Below, in pieces: positions 29,624 to 40,315 of a stretch of DNA of 50,113 bases (position 1 is its first letter; each line of letters opens with the position of its first letter). The notes beneath the pieces were generated by a model. That model searched no databases and was not told where the DNA came from. It saw only the letters and a program-made list of their open reading frames with translations. The stretch is taken from NCBI GenBank assembly GCA_018136815.1, contig JADDIW010000022.1:1-50113 (forward strand). Direction: 5' to 3'. Source of the stretch: Isochrysis galbana. Taxonomy: Eukaryota; Haptophyta; Isochrysidales; Isochrysidaceae. The position numbers and the translations under genes were made by a program.

Positions 29624-32053
29624 ATGTGCCGGGTGTACCACCACCCGATCGAGATGGACGACCGACCCAAGCCCCTCCCCCTTCCCCTTGTCCCGCCGCC
29701 GCACGCGCCGCTCCTCGCCTACCGTCCCGACGTCGACGGGCTCCGCGCGCTCGCCGTCCTCTCGGTCATCCTCTTCCACATGGAGCACGCGTGGCTCCCG
29801 GGCGGGTTCAGCGGGGTGGACATCTTCTTCGTCATCTCGGGCTTCGTCGTCACCGCCTCCCTCCTCCGCACCCACCCGCCCTCCGTGCGGGCCTTCCTCG
29901 TGGGCTTCTACGAGCGGCGCGTCAGGCGGCTCGCCCCGGCGCTCTTCGCGATGGTCCTCGCAGCCTCGTTCGGACTGCTGCTGCTGCCGCAGGCGGCCGA
30001 GTTTGTGGACTACTACCTGATGACCGCGCAGCTCGCGCTCCTCGGCGCCGCCAACCTCGCCTTCGCGGCGCAGCGCACCGGCTACTTTGAGGTGGGCGCC
30101 GGCGCGCTGCGGACCGAGTACAACCCGCTCACGCACACCTGGTCGCTCGGCGTGGAGGAGCAGTTCTACTTCGTCTTCCCGCTGTGCGTGGTGGCGGCGT
30201 ACGGCGCGCGCGCCGCCGCCACCGCCCCTCGCTGCCGGCCGTGCGCCGGCCGGCCGCTCCTCCTCATCGGCGGCGGCGCCGCGCTCTCGCTCGCCGCCTC
30301 GGCGTGGCTCAGCCGCGCCGACGGCGCGCCGACGCTCGCCTTCTACCTGCTGCCCTCGCGCTTCTGGCAGCTCGCGGCGGGCGCGCTGCTCTTCGAGGCC
30401 TCGGCGCGCGGCTGGCCCGCCTGGGCGCCCGTCGCCTCCGGCGCCGCCCAGCAGCTCGCCTTCCTGCTGGGCGAGCTCGCCGTGCTCGCGGCGCTCGCCG
30501 CCGCGCTCTGCGGCACGAGCGCCGCGCGCGGCTTCCCCGTGCCCGGCTCGTTCCCCGCGATCGCGGGCGCCGTCGGGTACATCGCGATGGGGTGCGCGAC
30601 GCCCGGCACGTACCTCGGCCGCGTGCCGCGCCCGGCGCTCAACGCGCTGCTCGGCTGCGGCCCGCTCGCGTACGTCGGCCGCATCTCGTACCCGCTCTAC
30701 CTGTGGCACTGGCCCGTCTTCGTGGCGTGCCGCTGGTCGTACGGGCTCGAGGGGGCGAGGGGGCGCGCGGGCGCCCTGCTCGCGACGGTGGCACTCGCCG
30801 CCGCCTCGTACCACGGGCTCGAGGGCCGCGTGCGCCGCTGGCGCCCGCGGCGCCAGTGGACCGTCTTCGCGGCGCTCGCGCTCGCCGTCGGCTCGCTCGA
30901 GCTCTGGCTCGCGCTCCTCCGCGGCCCGCTGTACGCGCCGCTCTCAGCCGCCCTCGCGCGCGCGCCCGCGCCGGCAGGCGGCCCGACGCCGCCGCACCTG
31001 CTCGCCCCCGCCGCGCGGCCCCTCGCCCCCGCCGCGCGGCCCCTCGTCCCCGCCGCGCCGCCCCTCGTCCCCGCCGCGCCGCTCGCGGCCGCCTCGCCGC
31101 GCGCGCCCGGCCCGCACGCAACGGCGCCGGCCGCCGGCCCACCGCTCTGGGCCTGCCGGAACGCCGTGAGCGGCGTCAACCACCTACCCCGCGACCCGCC
31201 CGCCGCCGACCCCGACGCCGCGGAGCTCTGCTACGAGGACGGCAGCTGCCCGCCCTCCAAGGAGTGCATGCTCAACGGCCTGACCGACCCGTGCTTCTTC
31301 GCCAGGCATGACAGCACTCTAGCCGTCGCCTTCGCCGAGCGCTTCTACAACGAGACGCAGGCGCGCCGGTGCATCGCCCCCGACCGGCGCCCCGGCCAGT
31401 CCGCCCTCTTCCTCATGGGCGACTCGACGAGCGACTCGATCCGCCTCGCGACGCGCAAAGTCGTCCGGTCGGCGGGGCTCGCCATGGCGCACGTCGCCAT
31501 GGCGTGCTGCCCGTGGGGGATGCACAACATCCCCGGCGAGGACTTGAGCCAGGCCGAGTGCGACTGCTCCCAGGAGCTCGACAACCTCCAGGACTTCCTG
31601 CTCGAGCAGCTCGAGCAACAGCTGCGCCCCGGCGACATCGTGCTCTCCATCGCCCACTCCAACTTTCACCTACGCGCCAGCGCCATGGCCTGGTACCGCG
31701 AGGTGGGCATCCCACTCATCGAGCGCAAGGGTGCCAAGCTCGTACTCGTCGTGTCGTGGCCGACGATACCCGCCGTGTGCTTCTTCTTGCCCCAGCAACC
31801 CGGCTGCCGACGCCCCGCCAGCTGGCCGAGCGAGGCCCTCGCACGCGTCGCCGCCCTGCGTGAGGAGCACCCAAGCGTGTACGCCGTCGACCTCAGCATG
31901 CCCTTCTGCTCGGATGGCGGCGTGTGCACCCCGTGCCTGATGGGCTCGACCCATGTGGGCTACACCGTCGATGGGATCCATCTCACTGTGTACGCGAGCA
32001 ACATTGTGGCTTCCTTCTTGGGACAGGCGCTTGTCGATCGAGGTTTGCTCTAG
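29624..32053 (+). CDS. OafA-type acyltransferase 3 with C-terminal SGNH domain, intronless
   Basis: A single uninterrupted frame of 809 codons. Residues about 25-380 are the membrane acyltransferase-3 domain: YRPDVDGLRALAVLSVILFH with the conserved Arg and catalytic His, then GGFSGVDIFFVISGFVVT, YERRVRRLAPAL, THTWSLGVEEQFYFVFPL and about ten hydrophobic segments. After an Ala/Pro-rich linker (about 440-510), the C-terminal part is an SGNH-type domain with GDSTSDSIRL (nucleophile Ser), SIAHSNFHL and VDGIHLTVYAS (Asp-His pair). In bacteria such fusions O-acetylate cell-surface glycans. A role in acylating a glycan or lipid of the endomembrane system is inference. The absence of introns among intron-rich neighbours, and the bacterial architecture, suggest horizontal origin. 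The start at 29624 leaves 26 residues before the domain. Confidence 0.9.
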   Translation: MCRVYHHPIEMDDRPKPLPLPLVPPPHAPLLAYRPDVDGLRALAVLSVILFHMEHAWLPGGFSGVDIFFVISGFVVTASLLRTHPPSVRAFLVGFYERRVRRLAPALFAMVLAASFGLLLLPQAAEFVDYYLMTAQLALLGAANLAFAAQRTGYFEVGAGALRTEYNPLTHTWSLGVEEQFYFVFPLCVVAAYGARAAATAPRCRPCAGRPLLLIGGGAALSLAASAWLSRADGAPTLAFYLLPSRFWQLAAGALLFEASARGWPAWAPVASGAAQQLAFLLGELAVLAALAAALCGTSAARGFPVPGSFPAIAGAVGYIAMGCATPGTYLGRVPRPALNALLGCGPLAYVGRISYPLYLWHWPVFVACRWSYGLEGARGRAGALLATVALAAASYHGLEGRVRRWRPRRQWTVFAALALAVGSLELWLALLRGPLYAPLSAALARAPAPAGGPTPPHLLAPAARPLAPAARPLVPAAPPLVPAAPLAAASPRAPGPHATAPAAGPPLWACRNAVSGVNHLPRDPPAADPDAAELCYEDGSCPPSKECMLNGLTDPCFFARHDSTLAVAFAERFYNETQARRCIAPDRRPGQSALFLMGDSTSDSIRLATRKVVRSAGLAMAHVAMACCPWGMHNIPGEDLSQAECDCSQELDNLQDFLLEQLEQQLRPGDIVLSIAHSNFHLRASAMAWYREVGIPLIERKGAKLVLVVSWPTIPAVCFFLPQQPGCRRPASWPSEALARVAALREEHPSVYAVDLSMPFCSDGGVCTPCLMGSTHVGYTVDGIHLTVYASNIVASFLGQALVDRGLL

Positions 32054-32430
32054 GGCCGGCGCGCGCAGAGCTGGCTGCGCCACGGGGGACGGGTAGCGGC
32101 GGGCGAGAGGGGCGCTCGAATCGCTCGAGAATGGTGGGCGCGCGCGCGCTTGCGTCGTGCGGGCCCTCCCACTAGGACCTCTAGTCTAGCCGCCGTCGAG
32201 TGGCCCCGTTCAAACACGAGGTCGTGTCGATAGCTTGGGGGCCATTGTACACTGTATACCCCAAGTCGAGGGGTAGTTGCCTTCTCCGCGAGTGCCATCC
32301 TCCTTGTGTTGGTGGCGGCGGGGGTGCTTCCTAAATCCTTATGATGAGCCTTCCTAGCTCCCTCTTCAACCGGTTGTCCATCTAAACTATCGTTAATTCA
32401 CCAGCTAGCTAAGTTTATGCATGGTCCAAC
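32054..32430. other. Intergenic downstream of the acyltransferase
   Basis: No gene seen. An AACTAAGTTTATACTTAGTT palindrome of the LINE 5'-end type stands just right of this stretch at 32434-32453. Confidence 0.4.
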
Positions 32431-32550
32431 TACCAACTAAGTTTATACTTAGTTCAGGCCATGTGGGGGTCGCCTTGCGCCCCCTCTCTCAGGCTCCAAT
32501 TCCCCTCCGGGGGGCCTGTCGGTCAATCCCATGCTCTGCCTTCTAGCATC

Positions 32551-33299
32551 AACTATCGTTATAAACGATAGGGTCATGGAGCGCGCCACAATCCCACCCT
32601 CTCTCGCCGCCCACCCCGCCGCGCCGACCGACCACGACATGACAGACGCTGCGCAGCCGCAGCGCCCTCCAGCCAGGGCCATGCCAGCCCAGGTACCCGC
32701 GAGCCACGGCCCGAGCCGAAGCCCCAGAGCCACACCGACAGCACACACCACAACAACACACAATGTGCCAGCACAGCAAGACCAACACAACAGAGCCCAC
32801 ACACAACCAGAGACACAGCGAGCAGCCTCCCATAGGGAAAGCGGAAAGCCTCCGGGCTGGGCCCCTACAAAGCCATGGCACTGACCTCGTGCGCAAGCAC
32901 GAGGCGCAGGCCCGGCCGGTCATCCAGACCACCATCAAATTTCTGCTGGTGACATGCAGCAGCTGCATGTCCCAACAGCCAGGCTTTCCTGCGAAAGCAC
33001 AGGGCCAAAACACAGCTTCGAGAGCATCATACACCCACCTCGTCCCGGCCACGTGTGACACGCGCGGCCGGGACACAACACACGAAACGCGCAAGCGACC
33101 AAGAGCAACAGCCTCACCCTCAAAACCACAAGCCCTCTCCAAAATTTCAGAAACAACAGCACCACAGAGGCATGGAGCCTCGCTGAGACGCAAGGGGATA
33201 GGGGCCCTAGGGAGCCCCATACCTGGACGGCCTTCGCGCACAACACACAACCGATCAACCTGGGGGCTAACCAAATACCCCCTACTCCTCGAACCCATG
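32551..33299 (+). mobile_element. LINE copy D, diverged 5' fragment
   Basis: Begins AACTATCGTTATAAACGATAG, a hairpin in the same position as the family 5' hairpin, and has ATG at 32576 encoding MERATIPPSLAAHP. The frame closes after about 100 codons. The rest up to 33299 is Gln/His/Thr-rich low-quality frame, with no recognised ORF2 part. The right boundary is set only by the start of the next element. Confidence 0.5.
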
Positions 33300-33432
33300 T
33301 AGGCCCAGGCCAAGATATCCCGGATATCTTTTTGGATATTTGGGATTTGGGCAGATCTGCCAAAATAGATAGCTCCCGGATATATGCCGGATATTTGGGG
33401 GCGCGCGAGGCGCGCGGAGCAAAAAAAAAACC
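33300..33432 (+). repeat. Word-rich interspersed element, GGATAT subfamily, copy 1
   Basis: Starts TAGGCCCAGGCCA, then GATATCCCGGATATC, GGATATTTGGG, a GGCAGATCTGCC core and further GGATAT words. It ends in A10 followed by CC. Homologous copies lie at 38598 and 40440 (-). The size and A-tail suggest a SINE-like element, but no pol III promoter boxes are obvious. Confidence 0.6.
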
Positions 33433-34798
33433 AAATTAGCAGTTACAAGAGATCGCGGGGCACGAGCCCAAGCGTGAGCGACAAGGCGATGACGACCGGG
33501 AGGAGGGGGCCGAGGAACGCCAGCATGCCAGGAGGTGAGCCTGCTGCCTGCCCCTGCCCGCGTGTCGCCCAACCACTCCTCACACAAGCACCCTTGCGCC
33601 GTTCGCGGCGCGCGCCGTTCAGGGATGCCGACTGACTGAAAGGTCGGCAGTCTGTAGTCTGTTGTGCGCTCGCGCGTGCGACGGAGCAAGTGAGCGAGCC
33701 GGTGCTAGGAATCGCGATTCATAGGGTAGTTTTCAAAACTGCTGATTAGTAGTTTCGTAGTTTCAAAACTGCCGATGATTAATCGGAGGGGTTTTGGAAC
33801 TGCCTATTAACTGCTTATTAACTGGTTGCCATCGGAGTTTTAAAACCCCTAACACCCCGACTGTATTTCGTTCACCGTCTTCGAAGGCCTGAAATTCGGT
33901 ATTTTTCGAAAATTTCGCCGGACAACCCCCACTTTTTTTTGCTGATCCATCCTACCGGAATCTATAGGGAGCTTATTTAGCCCGTCATTTACCCATTGCA
34001 GCTGGTGCCCTCCGCACCCCCATAGTGAGTGACCGGGCTAGTCACTAGTCAGACTCGGACGCTCGGACGAGCCAGAACCCTCCTCGCTCCCTCCCGCACT
34101 GGGGGGATCCGGCTCCACCGGATCCCCAGGCTCATTCGCAACCTCCTGTGGAGAGGGAGCAAGGAGAGGAGGAGTGGCCTTGCGGCGGGCTGGTCGAGCC
34201 GCCGGGCCACCTCGCGGCATACGCGCATACGCAGCCGGGGCGGAGCCTAGCGCTTGTGGGGCGCTGGCGGAGCGGCCGTGCGCGGCCTGCTCTCCGGAGG
34301 AGAGGGCTCACTCGCTGGAGAGGGTGCCCCGCGGAGCGGCGGCACGAGCGCCAGCGAGAGAGCGAAAGCCGAGAGAGAGCGAAAGCCGAGAGAGAAGTCC
34401 AGAGTCCAGAGCTCTAGCGATAATAGAGTGCTACGAACGGGGGTTACTATTTTAAACCTTACCGGACTACTAGTGCTGACGTCCGCCCCTTCCCGCCCCC
34501 CCCCTTTCGGTATTCCCCCCCCCCCCCCCCCCCGCGCCCAAGGGACTTTGATGACGGTGCCGCCGCGGCGCGCCAGCCGCCCGCTCCCCCTTCCCCCTCC
34601 CCTCCCCCTCCCTCTCTTTTCTCTCTTCCCTCCCCTTTCTTCTCTCTTCGTCGGCCTCTCCCATCGAACAAGCCTGCTTCCTCGTCCTCTCCCTCCTCCT
34701 CTGCTTTCTTCTCCTTCTTCCTCGCTCTTCTCTCTCTTCTCGAGCCCCCCTCTCCACTCTCTCCCCTCGTCACTCTCTTCTTCTCCTCCCGCACGCTC
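33433..34798. other. Long intergenic region before the PDI gene
   Basis: 33720-33860 is AT-rich with repeated TTTCAAAACTGC and palindromic GTTTTCAAAAC/GTTTTAAAAC. A perfect 10-bp hairpin GGGGATCCGG/CCGGATCCCC (loop CTCCA) is at 34103-34127. 34590-34795 is a CT-rich tract leading to the start codon. No gene is supported. Confidence 0.45.
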
Positions 34799-37575
34799 AT
34801 GCCCTCCTCCCCCTTCCTCCTCCCTCTCGTCCTCCTCCTCCTCCCACCCTCGTCCCCTCTCGAGCTAGACTCCCTCGCCCAGCTGCAGCAGCTCTCTGAG
34901 AGCCACACCCAGCCACTTCTCGTAGCGGTCCTCGCTCCCTGGTGCGCCCATTCAAGAGCTCTCTCTCAAGAGTTCTCCTCTCTCGAGCGCTCTCTCTCTC
35001 CACCGTCGCCATCCTCTCCCTCCCGCGCTACTACGGCGCCGCCGCCTCTGATCCTCGCGACAGTCGATGGGACCAAAGCGGAGGACGTCGCAGATGCCCT
35101 CGATGTAAAGGGATACCCGACCATCGTCTTTCTGAGGGATGGAGCAGGAGACGAGTAGGTCTCTCCCCCCGCACACACGCAGACACACAATCTCTCTCCT
35201 CTCATCCCCCTCCCCTCACCATCCTCCCTTCCACTGACCCCCCACTCCACCCCACCCACGCACGCGCGGGGGGGCGCACGGAGACAGCTGCTCGGTCCTT
35301 CCTCCACGCCATTGGTCCTGTTCCCTTCGCCGCGGACGCACTGCCTGCCTAGCAAACACTCCTTCTCCCCCTCATGCGTTCCCCACGCCTTCGTTCCACA
35401 CGGCGTAACGGTTCTCCTCCCTTCTAGCTGCGCCAACCCCAGCCGCACAGTCCTGTGACTAGGCGCACCCTCACACAGCAGAGCGGTCTTTCCTCGCAGC
35501 TTCTCCCATTCCGCCACCCGCACGCATCGCAGCGGCATGCCCCCGAGCCGCCTGAGGCCCTCCTCACGCACGCAGGTACGATGGTCAGCGCACGGCCGCC
35601 GCTATTGAGGCCTGGGCGCGCTCGATGCTCGACCCCCCAATAGCCAAACTTCCTGCCGATGCAGTGTCCCGCTGGGTGGCGGATCAAGTGGAGGCTGGTC
35701 TGGGCGCCGCCGTCCTCTTCGCCTCGCCGCCTGTGGCCCCAGACTCGGAGCTTCATCGGGCGATACTTGGCGCTGCCGCCGCGCTATCCTCGGCCAAACC
35801 TTCGTCCGTCTCGTTTGGCACCGTTGACGCCGCACCCTCTGACTTGGCAAAGGAGTACCCAGGTCTTGCAGGGGTGAGCGCCCCAGCGCTCGCTGTCTTT
35901 GGTGCGGACGGCCGTATCGCCACGCTTAGCCCAGACAACGCGGCGACCTTTGCCGCCACCGCGCCGCCGCCGCCAGCCCACCGCCCTCTGGCGGCCTCGG
36001 ATGCTCCCATGGGACGGAGAGCGCTAGAGCGCTTCGTCAAGGTTGAGACGCGTCCCCTTGTGACGAGACTGACGAAGGCCAACGAGGATTTCTTCTTTGC
36101 CACTCCGGTCCAGCTCTTCCTCTTCTGGATCGGACAGAATGAGCCGAATCAGCGTGAGCGACTGCCGCACGCGCACCTCGCCGTCCAGCGTGGCCAGCTT
36201 GCCCACACACCCCTTCCCGCCTCGCTCTCGCAGTCACCACGGCAGCACTCTTGTCGGCCGCTGAATCTTTGCGCGGCGTCGCCGCTGTGGCCACCATCGA
36301 CTCGTCGATGCCCCACTTTGGCGAGGTCCTCACCTTTTTCGACGTGACACCGCATGGGGTGCGCACGGCGCCTGGACTCTGTCGAGCAAGCACCACCGGG
36401 CGCACCGACGCGTCGCCCGCACTCCTCGTCGGGCCACGCACGCCTTCCCTTCCTGCTGCCGTCGCAGGCGCTGCCGACGCCCACCTTGCTCGCCTTCTCG
36501 CTGGCAAACAACAGCAAGTTCGTGCCTTTGGCCCCAGTTGACGCTGGCTCGCTTTCGGCGGCCGACGTTACCGCGTTCGCTGCCGCCGTCGCCAAAGCGG
36601 AGGTCGTGCCTCACATCCGTTCCGAGGGTGATAGCACAACCTCACGGGGGGGGAGCGCCGTCGTCAAGCTTGTGGGCAAGACGTTTGACGCCGCAGTCAA
36701 GGTGTAGTGTGCGGGGGGCGCGTTGGGTGTGCGAAGCTCCATCGACTTCCCTCACTCGCCTCGCGAGCGTGCGCGTGCGGTCATGGACTCCGGTCATTGT
36801 GCCTCCGGCCCGGCTGAGCGCACACCGGACAAACATCGCCGTGCGCGCAGGACCCAGCGAGGGACGTCTTCGTCAACTTGTACACGCCCACATGTGGGCA
36901 CTGCAAGAAGCTCGAGCCGGTTTGGGAGGAGGTGAACGGATCGGCCACGATGCTCTCAAGGACAGCGCCGGCTTTGCAGCGGATGCTCGCACTACGGCCT
37001 CACCTGCGCCCCCCTTAGGAGGCCATAGCCGATGTGTCCGCCTTGCGCAGGTTGCCTCCAAGCTGTCCAGCGACTCGGAGATTGTGGTCGCGTCGATGGA
37101 CATGTCGAAGAATGACATTGTGGGAATGGAACCTGAGGGCTTCCCCACGCTGCTCCTCTACCCAAAGGTGAGAGGCCGTCATGATGTAGGCTCACCTGTC
37201 GGACCAGCTGCCCACCGCCATTCCTATTGCGCCCTGGCGTGCCGCGAGCCCCTCAGGCGGATGCGCTGTCCTCGCGCCCTGCTGCAACAAGCTTGTTGGC
37301 CCGCGGTTTGCAGGGAGCCAAGCACATGCCAATCGAGTACGACGGCTCGCGCGACTCTTTCGACTTGATCGCCTTCGTGTCCGAGGTGAGCCAACCGCCT
37401 GCGCTTCGCACTGCCGTTGTCCATACCGGCTTAGCCTAGGGGTGGTGCCACAAGCTCCATGCATAAGCCCTCCAATCTCCGCCTCCCTCTCAAGGTGCGC
37501 TCGGGCAAGTCGCGTGCGGGTGGGCGTCTTCCAGATCTCGAAGACTACGAGGAGAGTGCCAAGGTGGAGCTGTGA
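34799..37575 (+). CDS. Protein disulphide isomerase-like protein, ER
   Basis: Eight exons (34799-35154, 35576-36153, 36234-36358, 36468-36701, 36851-36931, 37051-37167, 37314-37385, 37495-37575) join in phase to 547 residues. A signal peptide is seen in MPSSPFLLPLVLLLLPP. The first thioredoxin-like domain has VLAPWCAHS in place of WCGHC, so the second active-site Cys is missing. It continues VKGYPTIVFLRDG and YDGQRTAAAIEAWARSM. Two middle domains without Cys pairs follow, with FFFATPVQLFLFWIG and LPTPTLLAFSLANNS. The last domain has FVNLYTPTCGHCKKLEPVW, a full CGHC site, then GFPTLLLYP. The C-terminus is KVEL, close to the KDEL retrieval signal. The layout is a-b-b'-a', like PDI. It probably acts as an ER thiol oxidoreductase, mainly through the second site. 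Confidence 0.92.
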
Positions 37576-37917
37576 AAACGCGCATCGAGCCCGGGAGCCG
37601 AGGGATATGTGGCTGCCGGAGTGGGTTCTTGTTCAAGCCAGGGGAGCTTCTAGTTTGAGGATAGAGTTGATAGGCTTCGACGCGCAAGGCCACGCGATTG
37701 TGGCGAGCAGAGCCGGAAGGCACCCGCTCCGTCGTCGCCCTTGCGTGGCTGTGTGAGGAAACTTGCGCTTCGCATCTTGGGTGAAAGAAACTCGCGCAAC
37801 CACCATGTTGACCCCTCGCCACGCTCGGTTTTTGGCCGCCCTCGCCGGGTCTTCCACTAGTGATTTTTTACAACATTTTATGGGTCGCGGTGCGACAAAG
37901 GGGCGGGGCTCATGCCC
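37576..37917. other. Intergenic
   Basis: Downstream of the PDI gene. No gene, repeat or RNA seen. Confidence 0.4.
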
Positions 37918-37992
37918 ACCTTCCTCTGCTGACGGGCATGAACCCGTCAGTCTCCCGGGAGTCATTCCTATCGCCGCGCCTACCGCTGGCTT
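37918..37992 (+). repeat. Dispersed repeat R, copy 3 (fragment)
   Basis: CACCTTCCTCTGCTGACGGG and TATCGCCGCGCCTACCGCTG match the minus-strand sequence at about 18190-18265, with small differences and stops in the matching frame. A short decayed piece only. Confidence 0.45.
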
Positions 37993-38597
37993 GGCCCTTC
38001 TTCCACCCAACTCCTCGCGGCTGACTACGCGAGCCTAGGCCGATCAATACAATGGGTAGATAGATGCGCGGCCGCTTCATGCGGCAAACCAAACGATCAA
38101 AACTTCGAAGGCCTACGGATGGGCTCCCTGAAGAGGAAGGCCCCACCGCGACTTAGGTTTAGACTTTAGGCACTACAAGTGGCTAAGAAGTAAGAAGAAG
38201 CGAAAGCGCGACAATACTGGGAGTGCCATTAGGAGAGGCTCAAAGCCTTTTGGCGCAAACTCAAACCCAAACTCGCCGACAAAAGAAAAGAAAGTGACCA
38301 CCTTCGCGCCTACCTGCAAAACAAACAGCCTATCCATCCAAGGCAAAACGAAAGTAGCGAACTTTCTAGTATTGCCTATTCCAAGATACACTTTAAAGCG
38401 AGACTGATCTCTGATCTCACTCTTGGATCTTGGAGATTGCCTGCGAGGGCGCGCCGGCAGCTAGCGCGGAATGCGTTTCTTGCGGGGAGCTCATGGAGCT
38501 TTCCTCGGGACCCATGTTGGAAGTGACTACGGGCATTGCGAACGACACACGGAAGGCGCGGAAGTGCGAAAGCGGTTGCGGTTGCATGGTAGGTAGG
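37993..38597. other. Intergenic
   Basis: No convincing gene. Frames on both strands are short and unlike protein. Confidence 0.35.
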
Positions 38598-38674
38598 GCT
38601 AGGCCAGGATATCCGAGATATCCATCGCGATCCATTATCGGGATATATTTGGGCGGATATGCCGGTAAAAAAAA
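38598..38674 (+). repeat. Word-rich interspersed element, GGATAT subfamily, copy 2 (short)
   Basis: TAGGCCAGGATATCC start, GAGATATCC, GGGATATATTTGGGCGGATATGCCGG core, then A8 and CC. Shorter than copy 1. The A-run is shared with the reverse-oriented LINE 3' end that follows. Confidence 0.55.
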
Positions 38675-38835
38675 CCTTTTAATGTTCTCGCCTCACCCGT
38701 GGCACTGACTGAATCACTTTCTCTTTCTCGTAGCCACGCCCCCTTCCCTTCCTCACCCTCATTCCCCGCCTTGCGGCAACTCCCCTCGTGCTCTACTTAG
38801 GGGCTCGGGTCATGTGGGGGGTCCGAGCGGAGCTG
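38667..38835 (-). mobile_element. LINE 3'-end fragment (copy F)
   Basis: Read on the minus strand it ends GCGAGAACATTAAAAGG plus a T tract. It contains the conserved 3' UTR block (on the plus strand CGTGCTCTACTTAGGGGCT, compared with CGTGCTCTACCTAGGGGCT in copy B). No ORF2 coding part is recognisable, so this is a short 3' fragment. Confidence 0.65.
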
Positions 38836-39474
38836 TCGCATCCGCGATCGACCTTTTTGTTTTAGAAGTCGTTAGCGTTTCTATGTTCCCTCCTTGCAGG
38901 CTAGCCACTAGTCGCCGTCGCAGGGTCCTACATTCGTCCATTTGCCCTCTTTGCCCTCGCTCGCCTCCTTTGTCGCCTCCCTTGTCGCCTGCTTGCCCCT
39001 CACTTGGCTTACCTCCTTGCTTGCTCTTGCTCCTCGCGTTTTTAGGCGAAGTCGCGCGTTCAGGTATCGCCGGTGCAAGGAACCGCCCCCATGTGTGACC
39101 CTGATTCCCCCTCAGGTGTTGGCCGTTGGATTATATCGTGGCGCTATTTTAATTCGGTCTTCATCAAATCACTTAAGGGTTTTCGAAAGATTCCCTCCGG
39201 GGAGATAATCGCTGCTACCTCGCCCTAGCTGAAGGCACTCACTCGGGTGGTGGTTAATTAATGCGCTGCATCAAAGTGTGCTTAGAGGGCTCTGGTGTCT
39301 TGCGCTCGCCCGTCCGCTGCGCTCCCCGAACACCCACTGGGGGAGGTTTCTGCTTCAGCCTGCGCGCCCGCTCATGCGCAGCAAGGGTAGGACCGCTGTG
39401 ATCCGCCACCGCGTCGACCTCCACCGCTTCCTCCTCCTCCTCCTCCTCCTTATCACTTGATAGAGTGGCAGACA
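38836..39474. other. Intergenic, possible 3' UTR of the minus-strand gene
   Basis: 39254-39475 (-) is an open frame rich in Glu followed by KQKPPPVGVRGAQRTGER. It could be a last exon of the gene to the right, but the best splice join instead gives an early stop (see next entry). Otherwise nothing. Confidence 0.3.
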
Positions 39475-39475
39475 C

Positions 39476-40313
39476 TACTTGGACCTAACGAGCAGAGACG
39501 GGCATTGGGAGGTGAGAAGAGCGTGGGGACGCTCGCTCCTTACTCTGCACTCACATGAACTGACAAAAATGCAGGCGGTGGGCGCGCACACAGCGCACCA
39601 AGCCTGCCTTGTCGACCCATTTGCGCTTGCGCTTGTTGTCCAAGTGGGTGAGGTACTCCAGCTCCACCATCTTGTTCCCATACAACGTGCCGTTGCCCGT
39701 GGTCGTGATGACGCCCTCGCCGAGGGTCTCGTGCATGACACGCGTGCCCACCTCTAGGATAGAGGACGCGGTGACGCCATCCATCTCGATCTCCTCTTGA
39801 TTCTCCTCCTCGCTCGCGGGTTCAATGCCACGCTCCACATCCTCCTCCAAGTTATCCATGCTCTCCGAGTACTCGCGCGACTCGGTCTCATCGTTGTCGT
39901 TGTGGCGCCCCTGGACGTTGAGGTCGTTGTTCCTGCGCAGGCGCGCCGTGGCGCGCCTCGAGCGGCTCGATACTGCGCAAGGACAAGGAGATGACAGGCG
40001 GGTGAGTGACGATGACGCCCAAGCGCGTGAGCAAGGGCAAGGAAGGGCAAGGGCAGCAAGCTGGGCTATGTGACTCACTCGCCGCGTCGCACACGCGAGC
40101 GCATGACGCATGATGACTGATGATGCAACTATGCAGCTGCCCCAAACGGCGAGCCGCGAGCCACGAGCGGCATGAGGGTGATTGTGCAATGGTAGGGCGA
40201 CGCGGGCAGGGGCAAGCAGTGCAAGCCCACCTTGTGGCATTTCGGCGGCAGAGCGCCCTCGTCACCCCCCTCCACCTCGCTGCTCGCAGCTTGCTCTCCG
40301 AAGACGGACAATA
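39476..40313 (-). CDS. Small acidic protein with a barrel-like domain (partial model)
   Basis: The main exon is the complement of 39555-39972, preceded by a TTGCGCAG acceptor and followed by a strong donor (CAT|GTGAGTGCAG). The best join then gives M-S-K-stop at 39476-39484. The exon encodes a basic start, a long acidic linker (NLEEDVERGIEPASEEENQE) and SILEVGTRVMHETLGEGVIT with MVELEYLTHLDNKRKRKWV. This pattern (GTRV-H-GEGV-) recalls small SH3-like barrels that bind nucleic acid or peptides. Another likely exon (LSVFGEQAASSEVEGGDEGA) sits at about 40232-40313. The middle of the model is unresolved and no start codon is assigned. A GGATAT element is inserted at the 5' side (40316-40440), possibly disrupting the gene. 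Confidence 0.5.
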
Positions 40314-40315
40314 GG

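Noticed and set aside
30087..31311. Arg/Pro/Ala-rich frames overlapping the acyltransferase
   Set aside because: Shadow frames of very GC-rich coding DNA. The acyltransferase motifs fix the real frame.
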